A stretch of 64,000 nucleotides of DNA from Symbiodinium sp. CCMP2592 (GCA_905221615.1 CAJNDT010000145.1:124001-188000), one strand, 5' to 3'. Shown: positions 53,001-62,575, counted from the first letter of the stretch. Made by a program: numbers and translations. The notes: generated from the sequence alone by a model not told the origin.

Positions 53001-56000
53001 TGCAGTACCTTTATCCCTAAACCCGTAGAATCTCGGGCACTGTTTCAGCCGCGCAATCTCCCCGTACGATATTGCATATTGATGTTTCGGGGCCCTGGGG
53101 CATATGCTAGATAGGTGTATAGGATTGATAACGGGGAAAGCATTATGGACTACGTGTTCAGTCCTCTACGTTTATCCATGCCTAAAATCCTGGGCAAGAT
53201 ACGCATTCAACGTGTCGCGCGGGCGAACATGGCCAAGGTGGAGGTCGAGGCAGTCTGGGTTTCGGGCTTGGGGTTGAGAAGCCTTGGGTTTTGGATTTGG
53301 AAAAGTGGGTGCTTCCTGTCTGCGAATCGAATCGGACTTACAGTTGGGGTTTGAGGATTTTTAGGCTTCGTGTTTGGGGTCGGGGGCTTAGGGATTTGCC
53401 GTGCGCGAAGTGGGGTACTCAGTACCCGCAGATCGAAGCAAGCATTTAGGACCCATCATAACGATATCGCCAGAATCCGAAACCCTGAACCGTAAGAACT
53501 TCCATCCCAAGCGATCTTCCGCAACACGCTAAAACAACCTTTAATTGAGGCTCAGCTCAATGTCTTCACCCGATACTCTATAAGCCCTACGCCGCACACG
53601 CCAAAGTTTCCACACAGGGGCTGAACCCCCACATCTTAGGCCATAAAAAGCCTTCCTTCACTGGGCCTCGAAGGTGCGCCGGAGGCTCATCCATCGCGCT
53701 GCGTGTGTCATCCGTGCCCAGATCCGTGGCTCCACAGCACAACATCCGAGAGCCCTAAACGCTTTGGGGTTTTGGGGGCCCGAAAAACCCTGAACCTAAA
53801 GCGGCTGGGGCGTAGGGCTTCATGAGGGGTTCAGTGTCCTATAGGACTTCGAAATTGGGCCTGGCGCTTCACAGGCCTTTCATCTAAATCAGGGGTTTCG
53901 CGCGAAAGAAGGCATCGTCTTCGACGCTTGAGGGGCAGGGGAGTTTGGGGGTTCTGGGGCTGTGGGTTAAGAGTTCCGAGCTTGAGGGCTTAGGGTGTAC
54001 GGTGCTGAGGGTTTAACAGGCACGGGTGTAGGGTTGAAGGGACTGCAGGCGAACATGCAGGGCGATAAAGTATTTCGGATGATGTCGTCGCTGACTTCCC
54101 ACTGAGCACAAGCCGAACCATAACTGACGTTTGAAGCCATCGGCAAAAACAAATGTGAGAGAAAGGCTTGTGAAGAGAACTAAGTATGTCCCCCAGCCAA
54201 AAGCCCCCAAGTTAAGTTGGAAAGTACAAGTACAAAGTCAAGCAATCAAACCAAAGCCCACCTCTGCCTGAATCTGTCTGTGAGTTTGGAACCCGTTCAT
54301 GCAACCCAGCAGGTTACGAACCGAGCCTCTGAGAGCATGGACTCTGAGCTTGAGACCCCAAAATGTGAATTCCCGAAACCCTCGTCCCTAAACAACCCTC
54401 CGCCGTAAACCCTTAAACCCAAGCGAACCCCTAAATGCTGCGGGGCGAGACAGCCGGAACCCTACCGGCAGGATCATGGGACTGAGTGATCGTAAGTAAG
54501 GTTCTGAGTATCCTGATTTGGGATGTTTTGTGAAACAGACACGTCTGCAGGAGCAGGGCAAAAATGTTGATGGCGAGCGGAGCCGGTGTACCGCGAGCCC
54601 TCCTTTTCTTCTTCCTGGTGCCCGCCTATTTGCCGGTGCCCTACCTTGCGCAGCCTGTGACACCTCCCTTTCGTGATGACTTCGGGGGCATGCCTAGATG
54701 TGGACAGGTATGGAGTGCGTCGCTGCTCATCCTCAGGCCCGTCCTGTGCAACTGGCGGCATGGCTTGATGGACCCGGCGACGAGTCCCCTATTGCGCACC
54801 CGGACGGTGCCTGCCATCCCGGCCTTCTTGAGGCTTTGCTTGCGCTTGAGGTAGCTGATGATGAATCCGTTTGGGCCCAGCATGGCCCAGCCCTTTGCTG
54901 ACATGCTGCAGCCAACATGCTCCATCTTCCGGACCCATCCGTTTGCTGCGACCAGCCAGTATCAGCAGCCTCGTTCGGCTTCTGGACCCGTGGACTTCAG
55001 TACTGCCGTGGCTTCCCTGCCTGGGTTGGTTTTGCCCTTCGTCCTTACAGGCACTGCGGCAATCCTGGTCTTCGAAACACCGCCGTTGCCCGGCTACGTG
55101 TACCCCATTGACGGCAGTGCGCCATTGGCGCAGACACAAAGGCGCATTGCACGTGCGAGGTTGTTCCTGCTGCAGTCCAGCAAGCCTCATGTGGACCTGT
55201 GCTTCTCCGGGCATCGGGCGCTGCTTTGAGGTGTCTTGAGCCGCTCACATCATGGCTCGTGTCAGGGGGCTTTCTTCGCACTTCCGACGGTCTTGCCTTG
55301 CCGCATGACTGATCGGCGACTGTTTCACCCTTTGAATTTGTTTGCCAGAGGCGCGTCGGACAAGAAGAAGATGGTTACCTTATCTATAGCCCTATAGTTT
55401 ATAGTTATTAAGTCCCTTGACTATTCACTAACCCTGACGAGTAGGCTCCTGGATCTGCCGGCGGGATCTCAGCGAGCTTCGGGTGCATGCGGATCGCAAG
55501 GAGGAGCCCAAGGGCGGAGAAACTTTCAGGGTCTACAGGGTTTACGGTTGAGGGGTTTCAGGGTTTAGAACAAGCTTGAGGGCGGACCCGGTAGAGGCGC
55601 TGCAGACCGGATGCAAAAAGAAGTCTTAGGCAGGGTTTGGGGATTAGGGTTTTAGGGCTAAGGTGTCAGGTTTGATTAGGGGGCTTGGAGCTTTCAGGGT
55701 TTTGATTTTGTACTGGGAGTTCCCCTCATCAAAAGGCTGATGTAATTCTTGGGGTATCCAAAAAGGCACTTCATTCGAAAGAATCGGATTCCGTGCATAA
55801 TCGTCTGTGCTTCTCTTCTCTCCGTGTGTGTGTGTGTGTGTCTGTCTGTGTGTGTGTGTGTGTGTCTGTGTGTGTGTGTGTCTGCGTGTGTCTGTGTCTC
55901 TGTGTGTGTGTGTATGGGTGTGTCTGTGTGTGTCTGTGTGTCTGTCTGTGTGTGTGTGTGTGTGTCTGTGTGTGTCTCTGTCTCTGTGTGTGTGTGTGTG

Positions 56001-59000
56001 TCTGCGTGTGTCTGTGCGTGTTTGTGTGTGTGTGTGTGTGTCTGTGTTTGTGCTTGTCAGACATACCATGTGATCCGCTTTGTGCAAAGGGGATGTTGAA
56101 GTTATTTGTGGTTAGATGTGCCCTAGATGTTGGCTTGCTTATGCCTATTGGTAACACCGCTTACTGGATCCACAAATCCTCCAGATAACCCGAGACCCTA
56201 AACCCTAGAAGCAATCCTGTTTACTAAGTCCTCTGATTGCCCAAGCATGCTGGATAGCGTCGGAGGTCCAGTGAGGTGCTTTTGGCTTTTTGGCTAAGGG
56301 TACGATTTGAGCGTCAGTACAAGAATGCCGTGCTACGTTTCGCACAAGACACAGCAAGACCCTTATTGGAGATGCGAGTCTTTCTGGGCCTTGGTATGGA
56401 GATCTGGAGGAAGCGTATCAGTACTCCGTTGACGTCACTGCGAATTCACTGTACAGAATACCTGGAATCCCTACCCCAACTAGAATCCTTATTATACGAC
56501 CCTACGAAACCCACCAAACCACCACAGGTCCCCGTCAATCCCTACCCTTGGCCACCAGTTCTTAAGGGCCTAGTGGGTTTAGGTGTTTGGGCTTCGTAAC
56601 CCTAAACTCCGTAAGCCCGCAACCCTCCGAAAACCCGACACCGATTAAAAGCACGGCAGGCGGTGGAGAATGCAGCTCTCAAGATCCAGAGCACCTTTCG
56701 CGGTTGCGGGGATGCCCAGCCCAGCCACCGCTGTTTAGGGTTGAGTGCTGAACTCCTCAACCCTCAACCCGAAATCCTAATCCTTCCACCCGAAATCCTG
56801 TTACGTAGATCCTGAAGCCTAAACTCTTTAGCCTTGCAGTGGTGTTGGCGTTTAGGCCTGATCAACCCTGATAAACCCTATACAACACATATATGCATAG
56901 ATAATATACATATATAGAGAATCCCATCAAATAAAACCCTATAGACACTTAAACCCGAAAGCTTACGTGGAATTCCCAATCAAGCGAGGGGGGCCACAGC
57001 AGCAGCTTCTTTTGAGTCCTTGCCTCGTATATATGCCCCCTCAAAATACTCGACGTGCTCCAATCCCCGAGCCCCCAAAACACTACCCTAACCTAACAGC
57101 ACCGAGGCCCTGAACCCGAAAAAACACCTGATCACAAGTCAGTAGAGAAACCCTGTAAATCCACATCATCTATAGGTTTGGTTTGCTGTAGAGGCTTACA
57201 GGAGTCCAGTGTAAATCTAGGTCCTCTAGGTTACCTTAAACCCGTACCCCAAACCCCAAGCCTTAAGTCCCAAACCCCACCCCAACAAACCCTAAACCCC
57301 AAAGCCCTAAACGCCCTTAAACCCTTTGGACCTCGGAGGCCGCGGGCGGAAGACTCATCGAAAGCTTAGGCCGGGAGCCTCCTAAATGAACGGGCTAATG
57401 TGGCGGGGGACCTGAAGAGAGCTTGGGTTTCGGGTTCAGGAATCAGGATTCAAATTTCGGGTTTAGAGAATCAGAGTAAGGATTGAGGTTCAGTGTGTTG
57501 AGGCAGGATTGCGGGATTTAAGTAAGTAAGGGTTCAAGCATATGTCCAATGTGCACCAATGCTGCACCAACACCTGTCTTTAAGGCCTTTACACTCCATT
57601 CAACCCGAGCGTATACATGGAGGATCATCGGACTCAGTAACTATGGTTATAAACAAGGTAGCTATAGTTCTAAATATGTACAACTCCAATGACGGGGTTA
57701 TATAGATCCCTCATCGCTGCCCTCAAAAAGCCCCGCAAAGGCCCCGACAGTTCACCCTGCGAGGACGGAGCATGACCTCATCTTCAACTCCGCCGCGAAG
57801 CTCCAGGCAGACTCAATGAAGTTTGGGGTCCCGTTTAGGGTCCCTTGGAGGGTCAACCCTTTAAGGGTTCTATAAGGCAATGTCAAACCCCAAACCCAAA
57901 ACCCGAAAAAACCCTTACTTGTGATTCCTGAGAGTCCCTGACTAGCAGTCCTTGTACTTTGAAATACACCAAGAATCAAAACCTAAACCCCAAGGGACCG
58001 TAGTGGGCACTGTTTATTCATCCTCAGGGGTTTCTTACAACAAGTATGCCAGGAGATGTATTTGCCCGGAAAAATGTTTTTTTTTCTTTGGGTGGTTTTG
58101 GGGTTTATGTGGTTTAGGGCTTTGGGCCGGAATAGTTGGTACATGTTGGTACTGTTCTTCCCTTGGAGTTCTTTGTTACAAGTATACTACCATAACCCAA
58201 AAATCCGTTCAAAGTGTTGAAGGGCCGTCTGGCAGGGTTGATAATAGGGGCGTTGTTCCAGGACGCTTCTACCCCAAATGCCCTGAAGACTCTGCTACTT
58301 CTAGCCCATGTTACTGGAACTGCTCATTTGCTACATAGGTAGTTGGTGGTTGCCAAACATGGTCCTTTTTGCCGAAAATTTGTGGCTCGATATTGATGCT
58401 CATCACAGTTCACAGAACTGGGGCTTCAGGGGGTTTAAGGTTTATCTGTTAGGGTTCACGGAGGTCGCCTCTTTCGGCTTTAGGGTTACTCTTTGGGGCT
58501 TGTTAGGGTCTAATTACTGCGCTGACGGTTGAGGGCTCAGGAGTTGAGGGTGTTGAGGTTTAGGGTCTGAGGGTGTATACGGTTCAAGGTTTGTGTTCGC
58601 TGTGCGCTTGTTTTTGGATGTGTGCCTGCTGCAAACAGGTTGCATAGAATCGCAGAAGAAGAGCTCAGCCTAGAGCCGCAAGTTCCCTACATGAAAAGCC
58701 CTACAGCCTAATCAACAAAAAGAGCAAGGCCGGCATCCTTCACGCTAACGAACAACTGACTCAAAACCCTAAAGCCATGGACCCTGAACCCTCAATGAAA
58801 CTTGGCACGTTACCTCCTGGACCCCAACACACAAAGTTCGAAGCCTTGCAGCTAAACCCTAAGCCCTATATAATCCGAAGTAATTATATCACACACCCCC
58901 AAGACCCTACTTAGATTTTCTAGGCCCCTAAATAGCCCCTTCAGCAGCTGTCGCCCCCAACGATACTGAACGATATGCCATGATATATTTTCGTAGTCAA

Positions 59001-60103
59001 TTCTCAAAAACTAGCTGTCGAAATTATCTATTTTAGAATACTTATTCATGCCCTAAAAATCAACTATAGTTATTGTTTAACATAACTATATACTGGCAAG
59101 GAGTAGCCTACCCGGAGCCTCTGGGTATGTTCAAATCTCAAGTGCATCGTGACAGGGCCTTCGCAGACATGCTCAAAACGAAGATTGAAGTTTGCGTTTC
59201 TTGCAGTTATGGCACATTTAAACATGTGCATGCATGGCACTTGATTTCGCGTCCGTCTCCTTCAAAGCGCATATGCACACTTATGTCTTGGCACGCGCAC
59301 ACACCCTTTGTGGACTTTGGTGTGGGATGTGCGCTTTTTTACGCATGCAGACACGTATTATATACATGGATAGGTATGAACATACATTCGCCCCTGCCTA
59401 GAACACTCGTGTCCTGATACGGTTTACGGCACATGCAGCAAGGCATATCGACGGCGACTGCACCGTCCATCCATACACTCACCTAGACTCATGCACCAAT
59501 GCATTCATCCACCTGAGTTTCGACATGAGTAGTATCACCCAGCGATGCCTTTATGCATCGGTTGATATGCGACCATCTAGTCATTCCTTAATCCGTTCAG
59601 AAGCATTCACTCATCCAACCGATCATCCAGCTAATCGCCTGAATATCGATGTTGATCGTACCAGCCACCCATCCGTCCATCCATCTATCCATCCATCCAT
59701 TCATCCAACTAACCAGCCAGCCAGTCAGGAGTCCATCCATCCATCGATGCAGCCAGCCCCCGCCTAAACCCTGAACCCGGCAAAGGATATCTTGGCTTTT
59801 CTTTGGAGGATTTTTCGTGATGCCAGGCGAAGAAAGCGGCAGATGAGAAGGCAGCAGATGCTCAGAAGGTGCCATATGTTGGTTGGGGACATGTTCCGTG
59901 GAGGAGTTCGCGCGCGACGGTTTGAGTTTGAGTGGCAGCACTGATGCGATTGCTTTAGCAGTGCTGTGTCTGCTTCGGTACGGAAATGTGTGTAGGTGGA
60001 GGCGAGTGTGCGGCTGTGCAAGTCAGAAAGGTTCCCGACGAAGGTGTTTAGTTTCGAGATCGAGGACATGCGCAACGTCTTTCTGTTATGGTTATGCTCC
60101 TGA
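48729..60103 (+). CDS. IQ-motif (calmodulin-binding) repeat gene, many small exons
   Basis: A chain of small + strand exons encodes tandem IQ motifs (I-Q-x3-R-G-x3-R), which bind calmodulin or calmodulin-like light chains. Proposed exons: 48729-48787, 49987-50053, 50293-50359, 50547-50614, 50949-51041, 52147-52199, 53199-53249, 53674-53728, 55445-55530, 56312-56393, 56652-56702, 57339-57369, 57764-57827, 58028-58075, 59827-59931 and 60031-60103 (stop TGA 60101-60103). Phase carries across most, but not all, adjacent pairs. The links 50614 to 53199 and 58075 to 59827 are unproven, so two or more genes are possible. IQ motifs are spaced 22-27 residues, as in tandem arrays of myosins and ASPM-like proteins, but no motor or other diagnostic domain is visible. 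Introns are largely TTTAGGG-like. Confidence 0.5.
48845..48900. repeat. A/T-rich tract ending in (AT)n
   Basis: ATAAATAAATATAAAAAAAT then (AT)12, inside the first IQ-gene intron. Confidence 0.9.
49000..49960. repeat. Intronic telomere-like repeats, G13 run and (AT)n
   Basis: G-strand heptamers at 49010-49200 (GTGGGTTTAGGGTTTGGG), a G13 run at 49377-49391, (AT)9 at 49415-49433, and C-strand heptamers at 49635-49665 and 49915-49965. Orientation flips inside one intron. Confidence 0.75.
50293..51041 (+). CDS. IQ-gene exons 3 to 5
   Basis: 50293-50359 (acceptor GACATCTCTAG, GC donor CCAG|GCTCTA) reads [20 protein letters not shown] and LP, in phase with exon 2. 50547-50614 (acceptor GGTCGGTTCAG|G, GC donor CGAG|GCCTCC) reads [20 protein letters not shown] and LE, in phase. 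Unspliced, it would run on to a TAG at 50666-50668. 50949-51041 (acceptor GTGGCTCCTTATTCTAG, donor AAG|GTCGAA) reads [20 protein letters not shown] and [10 protein letters not shown]. Its phase does not join the previous exon directly. Confidence 0.45.
50660..50860. repeat. CCCTAAA cluster
   Basis: GCAAACCCTAAACCCTAAAG at 50671 and CGTAAACCCTAAACCCCTAA at 50746, with two AAAAAAAATAGGAGGGAAAA-type purine runs between. Confidence 0.8.
52147..52199 (+). CDS. IQ-gene exon 6 (candidate)
   Basis: Acceptor GACTCGTCCAG|G and donor TTGGG|GTGTTC. Phase-0 reading [17 protein letters not shown] plus two bases. Small and basic like its neighbours, but not itself an IQ motif. Confidence 0.4.
53199..53728 (+). 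CDS. IQ exons 7 and 8
   Basis: 53199-53249 reads [17 protein letters not shown] and ends at a GC donor (CGAG|GCAGTC). The IQ core is [11 protein letters not shown]. 53674-53728 (acceptor CCTCGAAG|G) continues in phase 0 with [19 protein letters not shown]. The core IRAQIRG has Arg in place of the Gln. The cores are 27 residues apart after splicing. The donor CGTG|GCTCCA and the acceptor of the next exon, GTAG|GCTCCT, share the six bases GGCTCC or GCTCC at both intron borders. Confidence 0.5.
53250..54020. repeat. Intronic TTTAGGG-like units
   Basis: G-strand units at 53255-53450 (GGTTTCGGGCTTGGGGTTGA) and 53935-54020, C-strand units at 53470-53500 and 53750-53800. Confidence 0.65.
54560..55230. 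other. Coding-like block inside the proposed IQ intron
   Basis: On +, exon-like 55051-55229 follows a superb acceptor (TTTTGCCCTTCGTCCTTACAG|G) and reads [40 protein letters not shown] and [17 protein letters not shown] to TGA. On -, 54960-54750 reads [20 protein letters not shown] and [20 protein letters not shown]. Both are protein-like and cannot both be functional in one gene. This may be an inserted or nested gene fragment. It conflicts with a single IQ transcript unless it is skipped. Confidence 0.35.
55445..55530 (+). CDS. IQ-gene exon 9
   Basis: Acceptor CCTGACGAGTAG|G and donor AGG|GTCTAC. Two bases are followed by [20 protein letters not shown] and PKGGETFR. The two bases complete the Gly codon left by exon 53674-53728, giving AQIRGSWICRR across the junction, which restores an IQ-like RG-x-R pattern. 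Confidence 0.5.
55818..56060. repeat. (TG)n microsatellite with TCTG interruptions
   Basis: About 240 bp of (GTGTGTCT)n. Cys/Val-rich and Thr/His-rich frames on both strands are artefacts. Confidence 0.95.
56312..57827 (+). CDS. IQ-gene exons 10 to 13, phase-continuous
   Basis: 56312-56393 (donor CTTG|GTATGG) reads [20 protein letters not shown] and MRVFLGL. 56652-56702 reads [18 protein letters not shown]. 57339-57369 (acceptor CCTCGGAG|G, GC donor CTTAG|GCCGGG) adds [10 protein letters not shown], giving the canonical IQ core IQSTFRGGRGRK across the splice. 57764-57827 (acceptor CACCCTGCGAG|G, donor GTCCCG) reads [20 protein letters not shown] and G. All four join with correct phase, and the IQ core is created only by splicing. 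This is the best internal evidence for the gene model. Confidence 0.6.
56580..57330. repeat. Intronic CCCTAAA-like units
   Basis: C-strand variants at 56595-56640, 56755-56880 and 57230-57320 (CCCCAAACCCCAAGCC, AACCCTAAACCCCAAAGC), around the exon at 56652. Confidence 0.7.
57420..58010. repeat. Intronic TTTAGGG-like units, mixed orientation
   Basis: G-strand at 57425-57540 (TTTCGGGTTCAGGAATCAGG), C-strand at 57880-57995 (AAACCCCAAACCCAAAACCC). Confidence 0.65.
58028..58075 (+). CDS. IQ-gene exon 14 (candidate)
   Basis: Acceptor GTTTATTCATCCTCAG|G and a GTTTTT donor. Phase-0 reading [16 protein letters not shown], phase-compatible with exon 57764-57827. Another phase ([16 protein letters not shown]) is open. 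Confidence 0.33.
58430..58900. repeat. Telomere-like units
   Basis: G-strand at 58435-58600 (GAGGTTTAGGGTCTGAGGGT), C-strand at 58760-58880 (CAAAACCCTAAAGCC, CTAAACCCTAAGCCC). Confidence 0.65.
59073..59417 (+). CDS. Open frame, possibly coding
   Basis: 114 codons. [20 protein letters not shown] and [17 protein letters not shown] are protein-like. The remainder is Cys/His/Trp-rich over ACACGC-type sequence. No splice sites. Confidence 0.22.
   Translation: MFNITIYWQGVAYPEPLGMFKSQVHRDRAFADMLKTKIEVCVSCSYGTFKHVHAWHLISRPSPSKRICTLMSWHAHTPFVDFGVGCALFYACRHVLYTWIGMNIHSPLPRTLVS
59640..59760. repeat. (CATC)n microsatellite
   Basis: CCATCCATCTATCCATCCAT run and AACCAGCCAGCCAGTCAG. Confidence 0.9.
59827..60103 (+). 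CDS. Terminal two exons of the IQ gene or of a separate gene
   Basis: 59827-59931 (acceptor TTTTTCGTGATGCCAG|G, donor GA|GTGGCA) reads [20 protein letters not shown] and [14 protein letters not shown] plus GA. 60031-60103 (acceptor GTCAGAAAG|G) completes GAG and reads [23 protein letters not shown] and TGA. The junction gives FEFEFPTKVF. A second phase through the first exon ([14 protein letters not shown]) is also open, so the frame is not certain. The Arg-rich helix resembles the tail of an IQ region. Confidence 0.45.
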
Positions 60104-60180
60104 GGTAAGAAAGAGAGAAAGAGAAAGAGAGAGCGAGAGAGAGAGAGAGCAAAGGGAGAGAGCGAGAGCGACAGAGAGCC
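60104..60180. repeat. (GA)n microsatellite
   Basis: GAAAGAGAGAAAGAGAAAGA-type purine tract of 75 bp. Confidence 0.9.
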
Positions 60181-60362
60181 AGAGCTGGATTCTGAACACT
60201 AGCTGAGGTTGAGGGTTTCGCCTGCCCCTTTGCAGCTGCAATATGGGTCATAAGACCTTAAGTCACTGCTAGCAGCAATGGTGATCCTGTCATGAACACG
60301 TTTGGCAGCAGCACTAGTACTGGGAGTACTGGTGCCTTGAGCTTGCCCTTGTCTGCTTGTAC

Positions 60363-60536
60363 ATGCTTGAAAATGGACTTGGCATGCAGGCGCCAGTGGG
60401 TGTCTGGGATCCTGTCGGATTCACCAAAGATGGCATCGCCGACAACTTCGCCCACCGACGTCAGACGGAGCTGAAGCACGGGCAAACTGCAATGCTGGCA
60501 ACCATGCGATATATCACCCCAGAGTTGAGCAAGTGA
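60363..60536 (+). pseudogene. Light-harvesting (acpPC-type) protein fragment, N-terminal and first membrane helix
   Basis: The frame ATG 60363 to TGA 60534-60536 (57 residues) reads MLENGLGMQAPVGVWDPVGF, TKDGIADNFAHRRQTELKHG, QTAMLATMRYITPELSK. It matches the N-terminus and first chlorophyll-binding helix of dinoflagellate peripheral LHC proteins, whose pattern there is E-x-GVQAPVGFWDP-GF then RRRQTELKHGRI-ML. These proteins bind chlorophyll a, chlorophyll c and peridinin in the thylakoid membrane. Here the helix Glu and His are kept, but the Arg of ELKHGR, which normally pairs with a Glu in the third helix, is Gln, and a Gly in MxYITPE is Arg. The other two helices are absent downstream. A truncated copy, or an exon ending at GA|GTTGAG, is possible. 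Confidence 0.75.
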
Positions 60537-61200
60537 CCGGGCTACTTTAGATTTGTTCGGCTAGAGTAGCCCTGAATATGAATGGAGGAAGTGGTTGGCT
60601 GCCTTGCCTAGCGACTCCTACTGTATTCAGTCCCCTAGCATCGTCCTGATATTTAGACTCTGCACTGCGAAATGCTCACCGAAGCCTTGTTTGAGGCAGG
60701 TGGGTAGTGCAAAGGGTACCTAAGGGTCCTATACATAATCCTCCCAAACCTGCTACTACAAGTACTATCGCCACCAAAGCACCGCAAAGCGATTATTGGC
60801 TACTTTTCCTTGTTGATTTCCTTGCTTATACACGTGGGCATTTCTCCCTTGTCACAGCTCGTGTGCTGCCGTTCTCTTGCAACCTGTCCATCTCCAGCCA
60901 AGCTGATAAGAGGCGAGAGCTGCTTTTTCTCTGATAGCTTCTCATGCGACTAGATCTGGCTTGAGGGAGACACCCAGAAATCTTTTCTACACCGGTCGTC
61001 ATCCTTCTACTTCACTCGAGGTTGGCGCACAAAGTGCGAGCATGGACAATTTTTGAGTACACTCCCCCGCAAATGAAAAGCCTCGATGGTAGGAGAATAG
61101 TGGCTGCCTCGCAGGATTCTTCCGCACGACCAAGCCCAGAAGCCTGCACGAAAATGCTTAACCATCGAACTCCATCAACCCAGCGCCATTGCAATCATAG

Positions 61201-62094
61201 ACAGTCACGTGGAAACTGGGGTGCTAAACGAGCTGTGCGAAGATTACTACCCTACAACAGGAGGGTCAAAAAGCCTAAGCGTTGAAGTTCTTGCAGCTGC
61301 TCAGGTAGATTGTACTTTTAACCCACGCTTCTCGAGCCTCTGTCTAAGGCAGCTTCCGGTACTTCTTGGCAGAGAGGCGACATGTCAAAGCTGGTCATGA
61401 GATTCAAGATTGCCAATTTTTTTGCTAAACAAGATAGGGGCCAACCGTCAACTGATCACCCCTAAACTTTGCAAAGCTTGGGGCTTAGGTTGACTAGCAT
61501 GCTAGCAAGAGGTTCAAGCATCACTGAGGACACTGTTACAGACATATGATGGGCGTGGAATTTCCTATTCCCTCAAGTGTGCCAGTTGAGTCGTTCTTGG
61601 AGCAACGAATGCTTTGAACGTTTGAACAGGGAGCGCCATGAGCAGTTCTTCCGTGCCAACACACAACTTCGGGGTGCATCAGTTGCTGACGCAAACTCAC
61701 AACATCGCTCACTCACTCCAAGTGGTATTCCACCGAAATAGAAACCCTCAGGTGTGTTCATTTGAGGTTGCTAGTTTCCCAAAGTGGGTGCCGCTACCCG
61801 AACAGGAGCAGCGGAACAGAGGCTACTACTCCTGATAGCTAACAAGTTGAGGTGCTCAACATCAAACGGGACGACATCGGTGGTGTTGACGCCAAGCTGC
61901 TCTTGGGCCATCTCGCTTCAGCGAGAGGGGCTTCGAGGTTCTGAGCAGAACAGCTGCTTAACACTGAAAGCTCTGAAGCCTTTGGCTTCTGTCATACCGA
62001 GCGTGCTAGAGGGAAGACAGCGCACTGGGCAATCGTGGGGAGTTACGACCTGAAGCATGGCCAGCTTCTCTCCCACAAGTCTACCAAAGATTGA
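61201..62094 (+). CDS. Four candidate exons of one gene, unknown product
   Basis: 61201-61304 (acceptor CATTGCAATCATAG, donor CAG|GTAGAT): SHVETGVLNELCEDYYPTTG, GSKSLSVEVLAAAQ. 61586-61741 (acceptor CAAGTGTGCCAG, in phase 0 as required): LSRSWSNECFERLNRERHEQ, FFRANTQLRGASVADANSQH, open to TAG, so a donor must lie before it. 61852-61937 (acceptor AACAAGTTGAG|G, donor CGAG|GTTCTG): VLNIKRDDIGGVDAKLLLGH, LASARGAS. 62012-62094 (acceptor GTGCTAGAG|G): KTAHWAIVGSYDLKHGQLLS, HKSTKD, stop. The last two do not join in phase with the obvious donor. A GA donor at GCGA|GAGGGG would fix it. HWAIVGSYD recalls the His segment of papain-fold proteins, not enough to assign. All four readings are strongly protein-like. 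Confidence 0.5.
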
Positions 62095-62280
62095 CAGATT
62101 CTCTGAGCTCCAGTGTCAAAACCCCGAAAACTAGGCCTTAAGCCTCCTACGGGGCCACAACCTCGGAAAAGCTTGCTTGTAAACTCGAAGCGCCCGAGCT
62201 GCCGAGGAAGACACAAAGAGGTCCCTGCAAGAGACGATCCTGTACCCAATCGACCACCCGGTGTCTGGCCAGAAATGCTA

Positions 62281-62300
62281 GGGTTTAGGGTTTGTCCTTG
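62281..62300 (+). repeat. Short TTTAGGG motif
   Basis: GGGTTTAGGGTTTG, an isolated pair of telomere-type units. Confidence 0.8.
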
Positions 62301-62434
62301 TGCTGTTTTGTGAAAGAGGACACGCCAGTCATGTAGGAAGGTATTCCGGATAAGACAATCATGCCTTCAAGCACATCGATCGCGTGACCTAGCATTGCTA
62401 CAGGGATGTTCTAGGCCAGAGACGGTTACCGGTA

Positions 62435-62575
62435 CCTTTCTATCTGTTTGTCTGTCTGTCTGTCTACCTATTGATATCGATCTATCTATCTATCAGTCTT
62501 TTTGTCTATCTATCTTTCCATTTACCTATCTGTCTATCTGTCTGTCTGTCTAACTATCTATCGATCTGATCTTGT
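62435..62575. repeat. (TCTG/TCTA)n microsatellite
   Basis: GTCTGTCTGTCTGTCTACCT and ATCTATCTATCTATC tetranucleotide units, interrupted. Confidence 0.92.

Noticed and set aside
55749-56188. Cys/Val and Thr/His-rich frames over (TG)n
   Set aside because: Microsatellite artefacts on both strands.
56276-56300. U2-snRNA-like start (GGCTTTTTGGCTAAG)
   Set aside because: It matches the conserved 5' stretch of U2 over about 15 bases, but the branch-point pairing GUAGUA and the Sm site do not follow.
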